Under the pieces are notes generated by a model. That model was not told the DNA's origin and ran no database searches. It saw only the letters and a list, made by a program, of their open reading frames with translations. The translations under genes were made by a program, and so were the position numbers. Source: Calonectria ilicicola (Eukaryota; Ascomycota; Sordariomycetes; Hypocreales; Nectriaceae). From it: 64,000 nucleotides of DNA. Location of the stretch: positions 1,736,001 through 1,800,000 of the forward strand of contig CP085835.1 of assembly GCA_020809705.1 (NCBI GenBank), written 5' to 3'. Below, piece after piece: positions 41,861 to 52,317 of the stretch (positions are counted from its first letter, which is position 1; every line of letters starts with the position of its first letter).

Positions 41861-42538
41861 CTAGTTGCTGGTTGCTTCGTCCCCAACAACCAAACCTCCG
41901 CCAGCAAGACTTCCCAAAGCAGCGTCTGAGATACGTCGCTCAAGTTCACCTCTCTTCGTGAGGCCCGACATGTCCTTGTCGCCAGCAATTGCAGCACTTT
42001 TCAACGCAGAACTTGAGAGGCGTGGCTCAAGCTCACTTCGCTTCTCGGGGTTCGATGTATCCTTGTTGCCAGCGATCAAACCCCCTCCGGCAAGACTTCC
42101 CAAAGCAGCATCTGAGATACGTCGCTCGAGTTCGCTTCGCTTCTCGAAGCCTGACATGTCCTTGTCGCCGGCAATTGCAGCACTCTTCAAAGCAGTACTT
42201 GAGAGGCGTCGCTCAAGTTCGCTTCGCTTCTCGAAGCCCGACATTTCCTTATCGCCAGCAATTGCAAGACTCGCCAAAGCAGCATTAGAGATGCGTCGCA
42301 CGAGTTCACTTCGCTTCTCGAAGCCCGACATTTCCTTATCGCCGGCAATTGCAAGACTTGCCAAAGCAGCATTAGAGATGCGTCGCTCGAGTTCACTTCG
42401 CTTCTCAGGGTTCGATGTGTCCTTATTGCCAGCGATCAAACCACCGCCTTGAAGACTGATCATGGCAGCATCTGAAATTGGTTGAGAGAGCGTAAGGCCG
42501 CAGAGACCGAGGATGACGGAGATAGTAGTAAATTTCAT
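41861..42538 (-). CDS. Secreted Kex2-type tandem-repeat precursor (candidate RiPP/KEP precursor)
   Basis: 225 residues, intronless. A signal peptide (residues 1 to about 19) is followed by seven near-identical units. Six are bounded by Lys-Arg at 46-47, 75-76, 104-105, 133-134, 166-167 and 195-196. Most units also have Arg-Arg six residues after the KR (SELERR; one copy reads SELEPR), so Kex2 would release a linker SELE plus a peptide such as ISNAALASLAIAGDKEMSG or ISDAALGSLAGGGLIAGNKD. Spacing is 29 residues, with one 33-residue unit. Two sub-types alternate (GDKxMSGFEKR and GNKDTSNPEKR). The peptides are rich in Ala, Ser, Leu and Gly, have no Tyr or Trp, and their only aromatic is Phe just before EKR. 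The design is that of dikaritin precursors (UstA, PhomA) and other Kex2-processed repeat proteins. A UstYa-family gene is divergent 913 bp away. Confidence 0.88.
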   Translation of the reverse strand: MKFTTISVILGLCGLTLSQPISDAAMISLQGGGLIAGNKDTSNPEKRSELERRISNAALASLAIAGDKEMSGFEKRSELVRRISNAALASLAIAGDKEMSGFEKRSELERRLSSTALKSAAIAGDKDMSGFEKRSELERRISDAALGSLAGGGLIAGNKDTSNPEKRSELEPRLSSSALKSAAIAGDKDMSGLTKRGELERRISDAALGSLAGGGLVVGDEATSN

Positions 42539-43451
42539 ATTGGCTAGTTGTTAGGAAGATGTATAGATGATTGATGGATGTTATTATAATGTAAAGCGTG
42601 ATTCTGGAATCAGGAATTCGCGAAAGACTTATTTATATCCATCGATAGTCAATTCATTAACCATGGATTTTGTTATATCTGGGTAAATCATGTTATGAAA
42701 AGTTTGATGACATCATCTCTCAATCCTCATAGTTGCGCGCCAGTGCAGTAACAAGACACAATTCGGACCGAATAATTCTCGTGTGGATTTGTTCCGAATG
42801 ATTGTGGAGAATTATTTCAGTAGTATGTATGGACATAAACCCACAACATCTTGCCAAACATTCAGTTTGCAATGTTGCATAACCCATCTAAACAAAACCA
42901 GCACAGCATATCACAAACTTCCGGGTCGCTCGGCCGGCCCGGCCCTTTCCAATCCTGGTTTTTTTTAGGGCATCTTGAGACATTGAATCAAGATATTTCT
43001 TGCAACAGCTCAAAACACAGCGCTGTCATTGATGTCACAAAAATCGTATCCACGTATATGCAGGTTATCAATCGCGGTAACTGTGATTGATGTCATACTT
43101 CCTGCCGAAACTGTTACAAAAGTGCTGTCCCGTGATATTGGATATCCACTGTGATGTGTTCAGGATGACGTGTGGTACTTTGGCAGCACCTTTATCACAG
43201 TCTTGGCAGGGCGACATCACATACCACCACCTTTTGATTCAAAATTGCAAATATTAACGTAATAATAACAATACTACGAAGAAAAACCAGATTAAGACAG
43301 TTTCAAAGTACATTAGTCAGAAAGATGACTCAATTCTGGAGAATATTTAGAATGATTCGTAGAGGTGAAATTCTAATATGACAATTCCCGACTTTACCTT
43401 CGACGGTTGTCCCTACCCTACTGCTTTTGAATACACCTTCCCCAGCAAACC
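42539..43451. promoter_or_regulatory. Shared divergent promoter region, repeat precursor / UstYa
   Basis: 913 bp between two head-to-head start codons. On the precursor side a TATA box (separate entry) is clear. I see no other gene. Co-regulation of the pair is inference. Confidence 0.55.
42629..42637 (-). promoter_or_regulatory. TATA box of the repeat-precursor gene
   Basis: tataaataa on the minus strand, about 91-99 bp before the ATG at 42538. Confidence 0.6.
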
Positions 43452-44360
43452 ATGAATGATTACTCTCCAGTTTGTACTGATGATGGGGATTATTGCAAAC
43501 ACCAACTTGACAGAAATCGAACACAAAAGATTGGCTATCGGAAATCAGAACTTTTTTCATGGCTACTAATCCTACAGCTAATAAATTTGGTCGTTTTTCT
43601 TGGCGGACCAATGCTCCTAGGAGAATTCAAGGATAACCAACATGTTCAGCTTGATGACTGTGAGCATTTTCTAAAAACCCCTGAAAATATGTTACAAATG
43701 TCTTATAAATTCAGATGAATTATTAGATCAGAAGAACAAGATATGGGACTATAAAAATGGCACCGGAACCGCAACCGAACGCTACCAAGAAAGCTGGGAG
43801 GACATGATTAAGCGTAGGTCAAAACTCTATCTTGTAGTTGGAAAATGTGATAAGAAATACCAACTAACAGATACAGACCATGGCATTATCAGCATCACTG
43901 AGGATTGGGCCACAAAGCATCGGCTGCTTCCCAGCGCTCCTACTCCAGACACCACAGGGGAACTGGTGTATCAAGTTGGTATTTTCCACACTTTACACTG
44001 TTTGGTGAGCAATATACCATCTACGACTATTATATTGAACAGCTCAGATATTTACCACCTTTTTAGTACATCGTCCGCGAAGAGCTTCTCAGTTCTGCGA
44101 AGGGCGACCGAGATGCACCGCAAGATGCACATATTCACCATTGTCTCAACCACATACGCCATGCGCTAATGTGCAATGGTGATACTACACTTGCAGCAAT
44201 GGACAAGGACCGACTTTTCCAGGCCGAGGCAAGCCGCTCAGTTCATCAATGTCGAGATTACAACAAAATTGTCCAGTGGACAGAAGCTCGACACTGGAAG
44301 GGCTTCCCAGAATGGCTCAAGGAATTCAAAAAAGAACATAGTCATCATCAAATTCGATGA
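43452..44360 (+). CDS. UstYa-family (DUF3328) oxidase
   Basis: Four exons: 43452-43659, 43715-43813, 43871-44004 and 44067-44360, giving 244 residues. The N-terminus is polar and basic, then one TM helix (SWLLILQLINLVVFLGGPML, about 36-56), so a type II membrane protein. The catalytic part has both family HxxHC motifs: HTLHC at 142-146 (LVYQVGIFHTLHCL) and HIHHC at 169-173, followed by IRHALMCNGDTTL and HQCRDYNKIVQW. UstYa proteins are thought to be copper-dependent oxidases that cyclise or cross-link RiPP core peptides (ustiloxin, phomopsin, asperipin, victorin). The second intron (57 bp) is a multiple of three and open; splicing joins WEDMIK to HTDHGIISI and fits the family, but retention would not break the frame. 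It is divergent from the Kex2-repeat precursor. Confidence 0.88.
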
Positions 44361-44878
44361 ATACTTAAGGTGCGCAAGTTTGAAGAGCGGTCAGTGGCTG
44401 CGTTCTGACGCTGTCTCATCAGGATGCTCGTGCGTACACCGAAAAAGCAGCGCTTCAACAGGCTAGCACTGGCTTGCGCGCTTGCTGTCTTTGCAATCCA
44501 GCTACAGGCTAGTCAATCTGCCTTGCGCTATGATGGCGTAAAGCTATTCTAATCTAGAACGCCAGCCACGGCGCAGCCCCATCCACCCTCGGCGACCACT
44601 GTCCAATAGCTTTAGAGAGCTGTGCGGGAAAGCTTCATTGTCACGGTGAGGCCGTGTAGGGATGAATACAGGAGGCTAAAAATTAAACGTTTATTGGGTA
44701 CGCGGAAAGGATTTAGTGCAGGACTGTGCTCAATGACTGAATGAATGACCACAAGATTAGCCTCGAGGCATTCTGCACACGTGGCTATATATATACGTGC
44801 TTGTGAGATGCATGCTTGCCATTCTTTAAAAAGACCACATTACTTACGAGTTTTGCCGCTGGCTTTCAAGCATCAAAA
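44361..44878. other. Intergenic, promoter of a secreted-protein gene
   Basis: 518 bp; only the TATA box at 44786 stands out. Confidence 0.5.
44786..44795 (+). promoter_or_regulatory. TATA box of the VWR/VCVTP secreted-protein gene
   Basis: tatatatata, about 84 bp before the ATG at 44879. Confidence 0.55.
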
Positions 44879-45518
44879 ATGTTTTACCCTAGAATACTCT
44901 CGTTGTCACTGTGGTGTCTTTCTTTTTCGGCCCTCGTCTCGGCCACATGTGACTACGGCCCCGACACATGTCTTCAAGGTTTCGCTCACCCAGCCATGCC
45001 ATTAATCGGCTATTAACTAACACTCTAACCTAGGTTTTGTCTGGCGTGAGGCCTACAAGGGCGACCATGTTTGCGTGACTCCTGATATTCGCAGTGCGGC
45101 TGCCGCCGACAACGCAGCGGCCAGTTCTCGCGTCCAGCTTGTTGGCGGATCCATCGGCCCTGGGACTTGTAAATCAGGATATGTGTGGCGAGCGGCCCGC
45201 CCGGACGATCGTGTATGCGTAACTCCTGTTACGCGCACTAGAACCGCCCAGGAAAATGCTGCGGGACCTTACCGTGTCGTTTGCAGCTGCAGCTTGCCGC
45301 TCTATAGGTACACGCAGGCGTGGTTTGGCACAGCTCCTTTTTGTGCTGGGTCCTGCCCTTCAGGTTGGAGTTTAATTAAAAGGTCAAATTCGGGATCTGG
45401 TTGTGATCAGAGCAGAAAAGGATTGTGCATTAACTGTACAAGCCAATTTGGTAAAGCTTGCTCAACAGGGACGAAGGCACTTTGCCAATATAATGTTGCC
45501 TCCGTGTCTCAGTCATGA
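44879..45518 (+). CDS. Secreted cysteine-rich protein with duplicated VWR...VCVTP units
   Basis: Two exons, 44879-44978 and 45034-45518, giving 194 residues. A signal peptide (ILSLSLWCLSFSALVSA) is followed by two copies of a short unit: GFVWREAYKGDHVCVTP and GYVWRAARPDDRVCVTP. Each is preceded by a G-P-(D/G)-T-C box and followed by R....A.(D/E)NAA. The intron splits the first C-L-Q-G. The C-terminal part has a separate set of cysteines (CSCSLPLYRYTQAWFG, CAGSCPSGW, CINCTSQFGKAC). The VWREA..VCVTP unit occurs in secreted proteins of soil actinobacteria and some fungi; its role is unknown to me. It may be structural or adhesive. It sits 0.5 kb from the UstYa gene, same strand. Confidence 0.8.
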
Positions 45519-45914
45519 TTCAGTAAAATGAGTCTTTACGCGCAGTGCTGTATTGAAGGACAAGCTGAGGTGAACTTGTCGCAATAGTTACACAAAATAA
45601 AGCAAGATTCACTTTAAAAATTCCGCCGACGATTGTGGCAAAAGGGAAAGGTCAAAGTTGGGGAAAATATGATCAAATTTGAAGTAAAGTTGCTAAGTGC
45701 TGAGTTTTTATGGTGTCGTACCATGTAATTTCCATCCCGAAAGCCGGTGTTGTGACTAGGCCAGTTATTTATCCTGCAACAATCTCGATTTACTGACATC
45801 ATTGAACTTAGACCTGCCATATCACCCCCAAGACATTATATATTTTTTTAGAGCATGCTGCGCCTGTAGGTGTTCGGCTCGTCAGTGCTTGTTCTCTCTG
45901 ATATATATAACAAC
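45519..45914. other. Convergent intergenic region, no gene seen
   Basis: 396 bp between the VWR/VCVTP gene and the Vps62-domain gene stop; nothing recognisable. Confidence 0.5.
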
Positions 45915-47123
45915 TTACTCAAGTTCCAATACAAGCCTGCGCTTGTCCAATTCAACAGTCCTGAGATGCATTTCTTCATTGGCATCGAATTCGATCTGAG
46001 CAGTAACAACGGATCCGTCGGAGCGAGTACCCTTCATCCATATATGCTTCATAAATACCACGAGGCCTGTGTATGGCAAAACATCAAAGTCTCTTGTTCG
46101 GGTGCCTTCCTGATATTCAGTGTACGAGGTGGAGTTGGAAGACGTAAATTGATAGCTCAGGCTCACTTCAAAACTAGCAGCCAGGATACCAAAGGACGAC
46201 GAGATTTCAACCCCAGCCGAATGGGTCATTTCAGAGGCCTGTGTATCCGAAACACCAGTGGTGATGGTGGTTGACTCATGTATTGTGCTAGAGCCTTTGT
46301 TTTGAAAGACCTTCGCCACTATCCAAGAAATCTCTCTGGTAATGACGCAAAAAGGCTTAGCAATATTTTCTAAGCAACGCAAGTCATCGGGCTTAAAGAA
46401 GGCGACATATGGAAGTGTCACGCGACACTGCTCCATTTTATCATAAACATCCTGTGTACTAGGGAGATCGTTTGGATCAAGGTCAGGCAGGGGTGCTGAG
46501 AACTTGGTGAAGTCGTTTTCAACGGGCAACAAAAGGACTTTGGGGATCAGTTGAGGCTTTGAGTGGCTCGCAACGGAAATGAAGGTATTGGCGAGAATGG
46601 GAATCTTCTCGCTTCCATGATTGGTAGGGATTGGTTCGACATTCCAGATGGAACAATTCTCTGAAGCTCCCGATTTCTTGTCATCCCATACACTTGGCTC
46701 GACAAATTGGCCGTCGCCCACAAGGTCTTTCCGCACGCACCAAATTTTGCGGCCAGTGGGTTTGTTCCAGGTAATGTTGGAAACATGGCCGAGCGCCACA
46801 TAGCCAGATGGGGCAACAGGCTCCCATACAGAGCCGTCTTGCTTTGCTTTGCTCTTTTGATCTTTCCAGACAAGCTTCCAATCAGTCGGCTCGGCCACAG
46901 CCTTGTTGGAACTGGCTGGATTCTGACCGACCAAGAGCGTGCCGATTTTGTCGTTAATGCTGGTATGAGAACCGGTAGCCACATCACCAAGTGGTCGCAA
47001 GTCATTTAAAGATGTGGAGTAGAATGAGACATCTCTGGTAGCGCCGCTGCCTTTGTCATCCCAACCTTGAGTATAGGTTTTGGTCATGGAGACAATGAGA
47101 TCGCCATAAGTTTTGGTGGACAT
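45915..47123 (-). CDS. Vps62-domain protein with beta-rich pore-former-like C-terminus
   Basis: 402 residues, intronless, no signal peptide. Residues about 5-165 are a Vps62 (PF06101) domain with its internal repeat: WDDKGSGATRDVSFY, LRPLGDVATGSHTS, GTLLVGQNP, WEPVAPSGYVALGHVS, KIWCVRKDLVGDG and WDDKKSGASENCSIWNV. After a linker, residues about 225-402 are mostly beta, with Ser/Thr alternation (STTITTGVSDTQASEMTHSA, FEVSLSYQFTSSNSTSYTEY) that resembles the stem of aerolysin-type beta-pore formers. This Vps62 plus beta-stem layout occurs in fungi and bacteria and is sometimes labelled insecticidal-crystal-toxin-like; the activity is unproven. Lack of a leader means cytosolic storage or non-classical release. 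Confidence 0.8.
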   Translation of the reverse strand: MSTKTYGDLIVSMTKTYTQGWDDKGSGATRDVSFYSTSLNDLRPLGDVATGSHTSINDKIGTLLVGQNPASSNKAVAEPTDWKLVWKDQKSKAKQDGSVWEPVAPSGYVALGHVSNITWNKPTGRKIWCVRKDLVGDGQFVEPSVWDDKKSGASENCSIWNVEPIPTNHGSEKIPILANTFISVASHSKPQLIPKVLLLPVENDFTKFSAPLPDLDPNDLPSTQDVYDKMEQCRVTLPYVAFFKPDDLRCLENIAKPFCVITREISWIVAKVFQNKGSSTIHESTTITTGVSDTQASEMTHSAGVEISSSFGILAASFEVSLSYQFTSSNSTSYTEYQEGTRTRDFDVLPYTGLVVFMKHIWMKGTRSDGSVVTAQIEFDANEEMHLRTVELDKRRLVLELE

Positions 47124-48145
47124 CTTGAAGATGATAATGAAAAGGATGCAGGATATAAAAGTGTAAGACTTTTTCTTTGTCTAAGCGCAATGAATTGATC
47201 AATGTGAATCTTGCTCTGGAAATTTTTCAAATAGCGAGAAGGGTCCTTTTATAGATGCTTGCTGCTCTATGCGTAGAGCGAAAAAGAAGAAAAGAGTGCA
47301 GCTATGAATCTCGCTCGCTTCTCGGGCGGCACGGAATCGCATTTACCTGATGTTGCCCTTGGCAGATGTCATCACGCATATGGGCTTTTGTGATTGATCT
47401 GACTCTTCTGTAGATAGTAGTATCTCGCTTATAGTGGCTGGCACATGCTTCTCTAGTTTTCTTGAAAGTATGCCATTTGAAGGTTCAAACATGTGATTCG
47501 TACATACTACGAACCGTCTTTTCCCGGACACGAAGGCGAGTTGGTTGCAGTGCATATGCGGGTGCAACTCGGAGTTATATTCGCTAGGCGAATGGAACTG
47601 AGGAGTACAAGCATAGCACACACGTCAGTGTCAACCAATTATGGCAAGGTATTGCATTATATTGTTCCGATATACTGTGCGATATTTGTATATCCGAGAC
47701 ACACATACTGGTGACTCAATAGCTCCGAGATAAGAACATTTCTCATTCACGAATTGAAATCGGCTAGCCTTCTCATTGCTCGCTCATGCTACCCATATCC
47801 TTGTCGCTGTTTCAGCAATAAGCATGACATGCAGAATGCAGCTTTGTGGATTATACCGGCAAGTAGAAGGTAGCCAAAGATTTTTGCCTAATTTTAGGAG
47901 CCAAAAATAGTCAACTGTATAATTCTTCTGGCAGTTTTTGCATCTCAAAAAGCCAGTTAATAGAGTGAGCCTACAATGATCCACTAAGTCCACTGAAAAA
48001 ACAAAAATAACTCGACTTGCAAACACACAGGTGACCGCATTGGTCATTGAGCTCAAGGCCCAGTTTTCAAGTAATTAATCGCATATAGGCCATTGTGTCA
48101 CTCAGTCGTGTGTCTATTTCTACGGTACCAACGCTGCTGACAATC
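47124..48145. other. Intergenic, no gene seen
   Basis: About 1 kb upstream of the Vps62-domain gene, ending at the 5S rRNA gene. No coding signal. Confidence 0.5.
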
Positions 48146-48265
48146 ACATACGACCATAGCTCTTAGAAAATACGGGATCCCGTCCGCTCTCCCATAGTCA
48201 AGCTGAGAAGCGGTGAATTAGTACTCGGGTCGGTGACGACCGGGGAATCCTCGCTGTTGTATGTT
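48146..48265 (+). rRNA. 5S ribosomal RNA
   Basis: 120 nt. It starts with acatacgaccatag and ends with gctgttgtatgtt, which pair to form helix I. The internal features of eukaryotic 5S are present: the ggatcccgtccgctc segment, the A-box/C-box region (agaagcggtgaattagtac) and cgggtcggtgacgaccgggg for helices IV/V. Helix II (cttag with ctgag) pairs with one bulge, as in other ascomycetes. A T-run follows directly. Single dispersed 5S genes, not rDNA-linked, are usual in Pezizomycotina. Confidence 0.95.
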
Positions 48266-48269
48266 TTTT
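48264..48269 (+). terminator. RNA polymerase III terminator of 5S rRNA
   Basis: Six T in a row at the 3' end of the 5S gene. Confidence 0.85.
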
Positions 48270-49308
48270 GCTTCATGGCCATATTTTTTGGCCTTTGGTT
48301 GTCCTATCCATTCGGTTCCCGAGATCATGATGTTGGTCGAAAGACCGTAGAGTCGCTTCATGAGAAGCCTGGCGCACACATGCATATCGGGATACACTAA
48401 ACCTACATTTACGATCAGGTCGACCCTACAATATGCTAATAGGTTCAACCGGCCAAAACGGGCCGATTACCCCGCTTCCTACTTTGTTCTTCACACTGTT
48501 AAATGGCCTTGATGTCCTAGAACGAGCCGTCATCCTGCATTGCATGTTGCATTACATCTGTAGTTTTCTACGGAAGATAGAAGGAAGTATCCCTTTTATC
48601 CTATCAAGGGCTTGATAGCGCATCATATTGGACAATGGTCAGCCGATCACATGCTTCCAACAGACATCAATGCTACCAGAGTATTGCGCGAGGAATAGTT
48701 GCTTTATAGGTGGTCTGCATAACATTTCTGATTTCCCTTTCCATTAACCAGTCATCATTTTCATTATGTTCTTCTTGATTATTTCTGAAAAAAAAAAACT
48801 TCCAGCGCTTCCCCAGCTAGCAATGTTTTGCCTCCACTATTAGAGTTGGAATTAGGCTCTCTATTAACTTTCAACTATAGTAAATACCCATATCGCCATT
48901 CATTTACAGGAGTATAGGACAAGTCAAGATTAAATTATTTCTGTATGAAGAGCAGTATGGCTAGGAAGCGTTCCGTCCGCAGTTCACACCGCAGGTCATT
49001 CTGTATTCATGAAGCTGCACGACATGGAGCGAAATCACACGCCTGAAACTAAATACTGCACCTTCACTAACTAGCCAGGTGGTTTTGTACCTCAATGTGT
49101 TGATTGAGTTATGACTGATCGAGGAAATAAAGCAGAACATTTATAGGTTCTGCTTTGCAATTTGTCCCCAGTTCTAAACTAACACTACATTACCATTTCA
49201 GCATGTAGCCACTGATATATAACTACTACTGCAGAGAGAAATAGGGTATGAATAAAAAGAGTATTAAATATCCGCCCGGCCATGATTGATTCAGAAGCCC
49301 TGTTATTA
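48266..49308. other. Intergenic, no gene seen
   Basis: About 1 kb between the 5S gene and the rhodopsin-like gene stop. Nothing recognisable. Confidence 0.5.
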
Positions 49309-50644
49309 TTAACCATTGTTGCCCCTTAGCGGGGCGTGCGACGCTGTAGAATTTCGCACAGGCTGTCGCATGTCGGTGTTTTTCGTCGTGCCTGCGTCCG
49401 AGGCACGGCGCTTGCCGAAGTAGGGTCGAAGAGATGGTAAACATGCAATTATGATAGCCGTGCTACTCTCAATAAGGCAGAATAGGACTAGATTGAGAAG
49501 TCAGCGGGGTTAGTTTATGGACCGTTATTTTTGCTAGGGCTATCAACGTACTCATAATATTGAGCGGCATGACTCCGCGTAGGTTCGTTTGTCGATAAAT
49601 AACAATGAACCTGACGAAGCAAAGAGAAATATTCACCAGACCCAAAAGAAATGTTGCGTACAGCCCAAGCTTAATGGAAGGCTCAATTTTCAAATCAGGC
49701 ACGACGAACCAAGGTAACGCAAAAACTGAGAGCATTGTTAGAGATGGTGGCTATGAACGAATGCATTGCGTTGGGCCTACCAAGAATGTCGCTAGAAAAG
49801 TGCAAGGCCCAGGTGACTTCAAAGAATATCTCCCCGGCTTGGGGAGGACAGGTTGTGTTGGGATTGAGGTCCCTGGCGATAGATGCCATTAGCTCCGATT
49901 TGAAAATGGATGTGTACCTTGGGCATTACGCTTACCAGTGAGTGCTTATAGGAACACATATTGTGAAAATTAAAAGCAAGCTTGCTAGGTAAGAAAGAGC
50001 GGTAAATGCTGCTGTCACCCAGAGAAAGATTCTCCGCTTGACCATCAATTTGTGGAACATCGGGAGATACATGTCCAGCAGAGCTGCTTTACAGAAGTAA
50101 AGTGATGTTAAAAAGGGTATATTTCCAACCCAAAACAGCTACCTAGAGTTAGTCACAGTTCATGCAGTTATTTACATACACACAGCGGCGTTTCTGGTTT
50201 TGATAAACTTGCCTTGAAAACTTTGCTGATATCGGTGGCGTCGCCCGTGTAGCCCTCCAACGTCGTTTTCACATCCGACTGCAAGACGCCAAGTTCATGG
50301 TATCCTATAGAAAAGGCGGTCGATGTCAGAGAGGCAAACCAGGCTATTATCATCATCACATCGCTTCTCATTAACCGACGTCGTTGTATACCGAGGCGAA
50401 GATATAAACGGGCGACGAGGGCGACAGTAGCGAGGAACTGAAGTAGCCAGCTGGATGTCTGCAGAGGTCATGAGCACTTTGAATATCCATCCATCTGAAA
50501 ATAGATGATTACCAAAACAGCAACTGTTCCGATGCCACTGTCAGGCTTGTGATGTGTTGGCCCCACGAGATCCGTCAGGCCCGTGGGCGCGACCCTGGCA
50601 ACAACAACACCTGACAGACCATGCAAATGAAGAGGTGAGCTCAT
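49309..50644 (-). CDS. Rhodopsin-domain (Pth11-related) 7TM protein
   Basis: Six exons on the minus strand: 50644-50513, 50458-50213, 50138-49936, 49872-49781, 49725-49552 and 49487-49309, giving 341 residues. Seven TM segments can be traced: TVAVLTSSWLLQFLATVALV, MRSDVMMIIAWFASLTSTAF, FWVGNIPFLTSLYFCKAALL, FLWVTAAFTALSYLASLLLI, EVTWALHFSSDILVFALPWF, KLGLYATFLLGLVNISLCFV and ESSTAIIIACLPSLRPYFGK. The family hallmarks are LRLGIQRRRLMRSDV after TM1, the KAALL helix, a WDLNPNTTC loop and the SLRPYFGKR end. The second intron uses a GC donor (AAG|gcaagt). The family is widespread in filamentous fungi and includes sensors such as Pth11; the ligand is unknown. There is no CFEM domain at the N-terminus. 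Confidence 0.88.
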
Positions 50645-52317
50645 AATGACGACAAAGAAAAGAAAGCAGAACAAAGGGGAGACTTACCAGATGTTGGGGA
50701 GGGCTGGTGCCGTTTATATGCTTTTGGCCAGGAATAAGTATCTGGCAGTGGCTTGCGCTAGAGTTGTCGCTGAAGCTTCTGGGGCCTGAAGACTAGCCTT
50801 TTGCAACGATGATTTCTTCAACAGGAACGTCAGCCCAACTTTAATTGATTCGCTATACCTTTTGTCATCAGTAAAGTATGGGCCGCTGGCAATCCCCAAA
50901 AGTATTTAATAGCCATTCGCCTGGCCAACTGGGTCGCCACGTAACGCCTGTTTTCTCGGCCCTGCCACTTGTTTCTCGTTGCATGCCGGCAACGGCTAAG
51001 AGTAGTTATGATCGACTGCTGCGCCATTTATGGTACAAATAGCTTCCAAATTATCTCAGCAAAATGCTTAACTGTTCTTTCCCATTAAACGTACGGGTTC
51101 GGATCTGAGGCTGGGCGTGCCAGTCCACTACCTTACATCTTATCACCGGTGCCAACTTCTCCGCCACTGGGAATTTAGCCCCCCCTAGACAATGCTCGTT
51201 TTACGATTCTTTCTGGATTGATGAAATGAATTCAACCTGTCATTAGTGTAATTGCTGATGCTTCTATGATCCACTCCGGTATGTTCCGACTAATCACTCG
51301 TCAGCTGCCCTTTGATTGCAGCTATTGGAGGTCGAGATCCATTTAGGTATCAATTTGAAGGATAAAGCCAAGTTTTGGTGATTATCTGTGCCAATGTAAC
51401 GCGCTCACAAGGCTGTCAACAAAATATCTGGCACAGCATGTAAAGTTCTCTCCATCACAATTATAAGAAAACTGTAATGGTAAATAAGATTGATAAAGTA
51501 GATCAAATGGCCAAAAATAATTTATTTAGACTTAAACTTTTGTATGTTTAATTTTACTTTATTGTGTCTCTCCTCGGTTTCATTCTGCTAGGGCGTTCAA
51601 ATTTTTCTGGACTGCTTCCTGAACTGTCATCAAGTGTGCACTTCTAACCCCCACGCTTTGTAGTCAGTGATGATCTATTTCCGCATTGGGATTGTGAAAT
51701 CCCCCTCTTTTCCCAGCGGGGACAGCGATCATTGGATTTAAGCGGCCGATCCCTGATGGGGAGGAAGGGACAAAATTTCATCAGATAAGATCATCTTTTG
51801 AAAGAAATTGGTCAGAAAGTCAGGGGTTGCCCATTTGACCCCTGTTCTAAATATGGAAGAGCCTATACGTTTACACGAGGGGCCTTTCTTCGTTTTCCCC
51901 TCGACGAAAATGTTATTCGATCACGTTACATAGCTCGCATCGACGATACTTGGCAGCATGGCTCCTACATACATCAGCCATCATTTGAGAAAGCTGTACA
52001 ATAACTTGGATTGACCCAATCCAGGATCAATTTACCAAGGGAGATGCAGTTGGGAAGGGACATCGAGTAGCAGGCCTGTATATGCGCTAGCGTCATCATC
52101 ATCCAGCTGTTTTCCGAGGCATAAATCCCGCGTTTAGTGTTATTGAGCGATGCAGAGTTCGTATAGTGAATCAATGGCAAAATCAAAGTTAACCAAGTTC
52201 ATCGTTTTCATCAGTATAAATAGTCTATTACAACGCTCTCTCCCCGCCTCTCAACTCTAATCAGTCCTCAACAATCCCCTTATTGTCAACAGCTTTTTTT
52301 CATTCTACATTGACAAC
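50645..52317. other. 1.7-kb intergenic region, no gene seen
   Basis: Divergent promoters of the 7TM gene and the defensin-like gene. Only the TATA box at 52215 stands out. Confidence 0.5.
52215..52223 (+). promoter_or_regulatory. TATA box of the defensin-like gene
   Basis: tataaatag, about 95 bp before the ATG at 52318, followed by a CT-rich leader. Confidence 0.65.

Noticed and set aside
41865..42452. 195-codon plus-strand ORF opposite the repeat precursor
   Set aside because: Shadow of the repeat gene; its periodicity comes from the opposite strand, and there is no leader.
41861..42538. Regular 87- and 99-bp direct repeats as a possible CRISPR array or satellite
   Set aside because: The repeats are multiples of three, open in one frame behind a signal peptide, and encode the KR-bounded units; they are coding.
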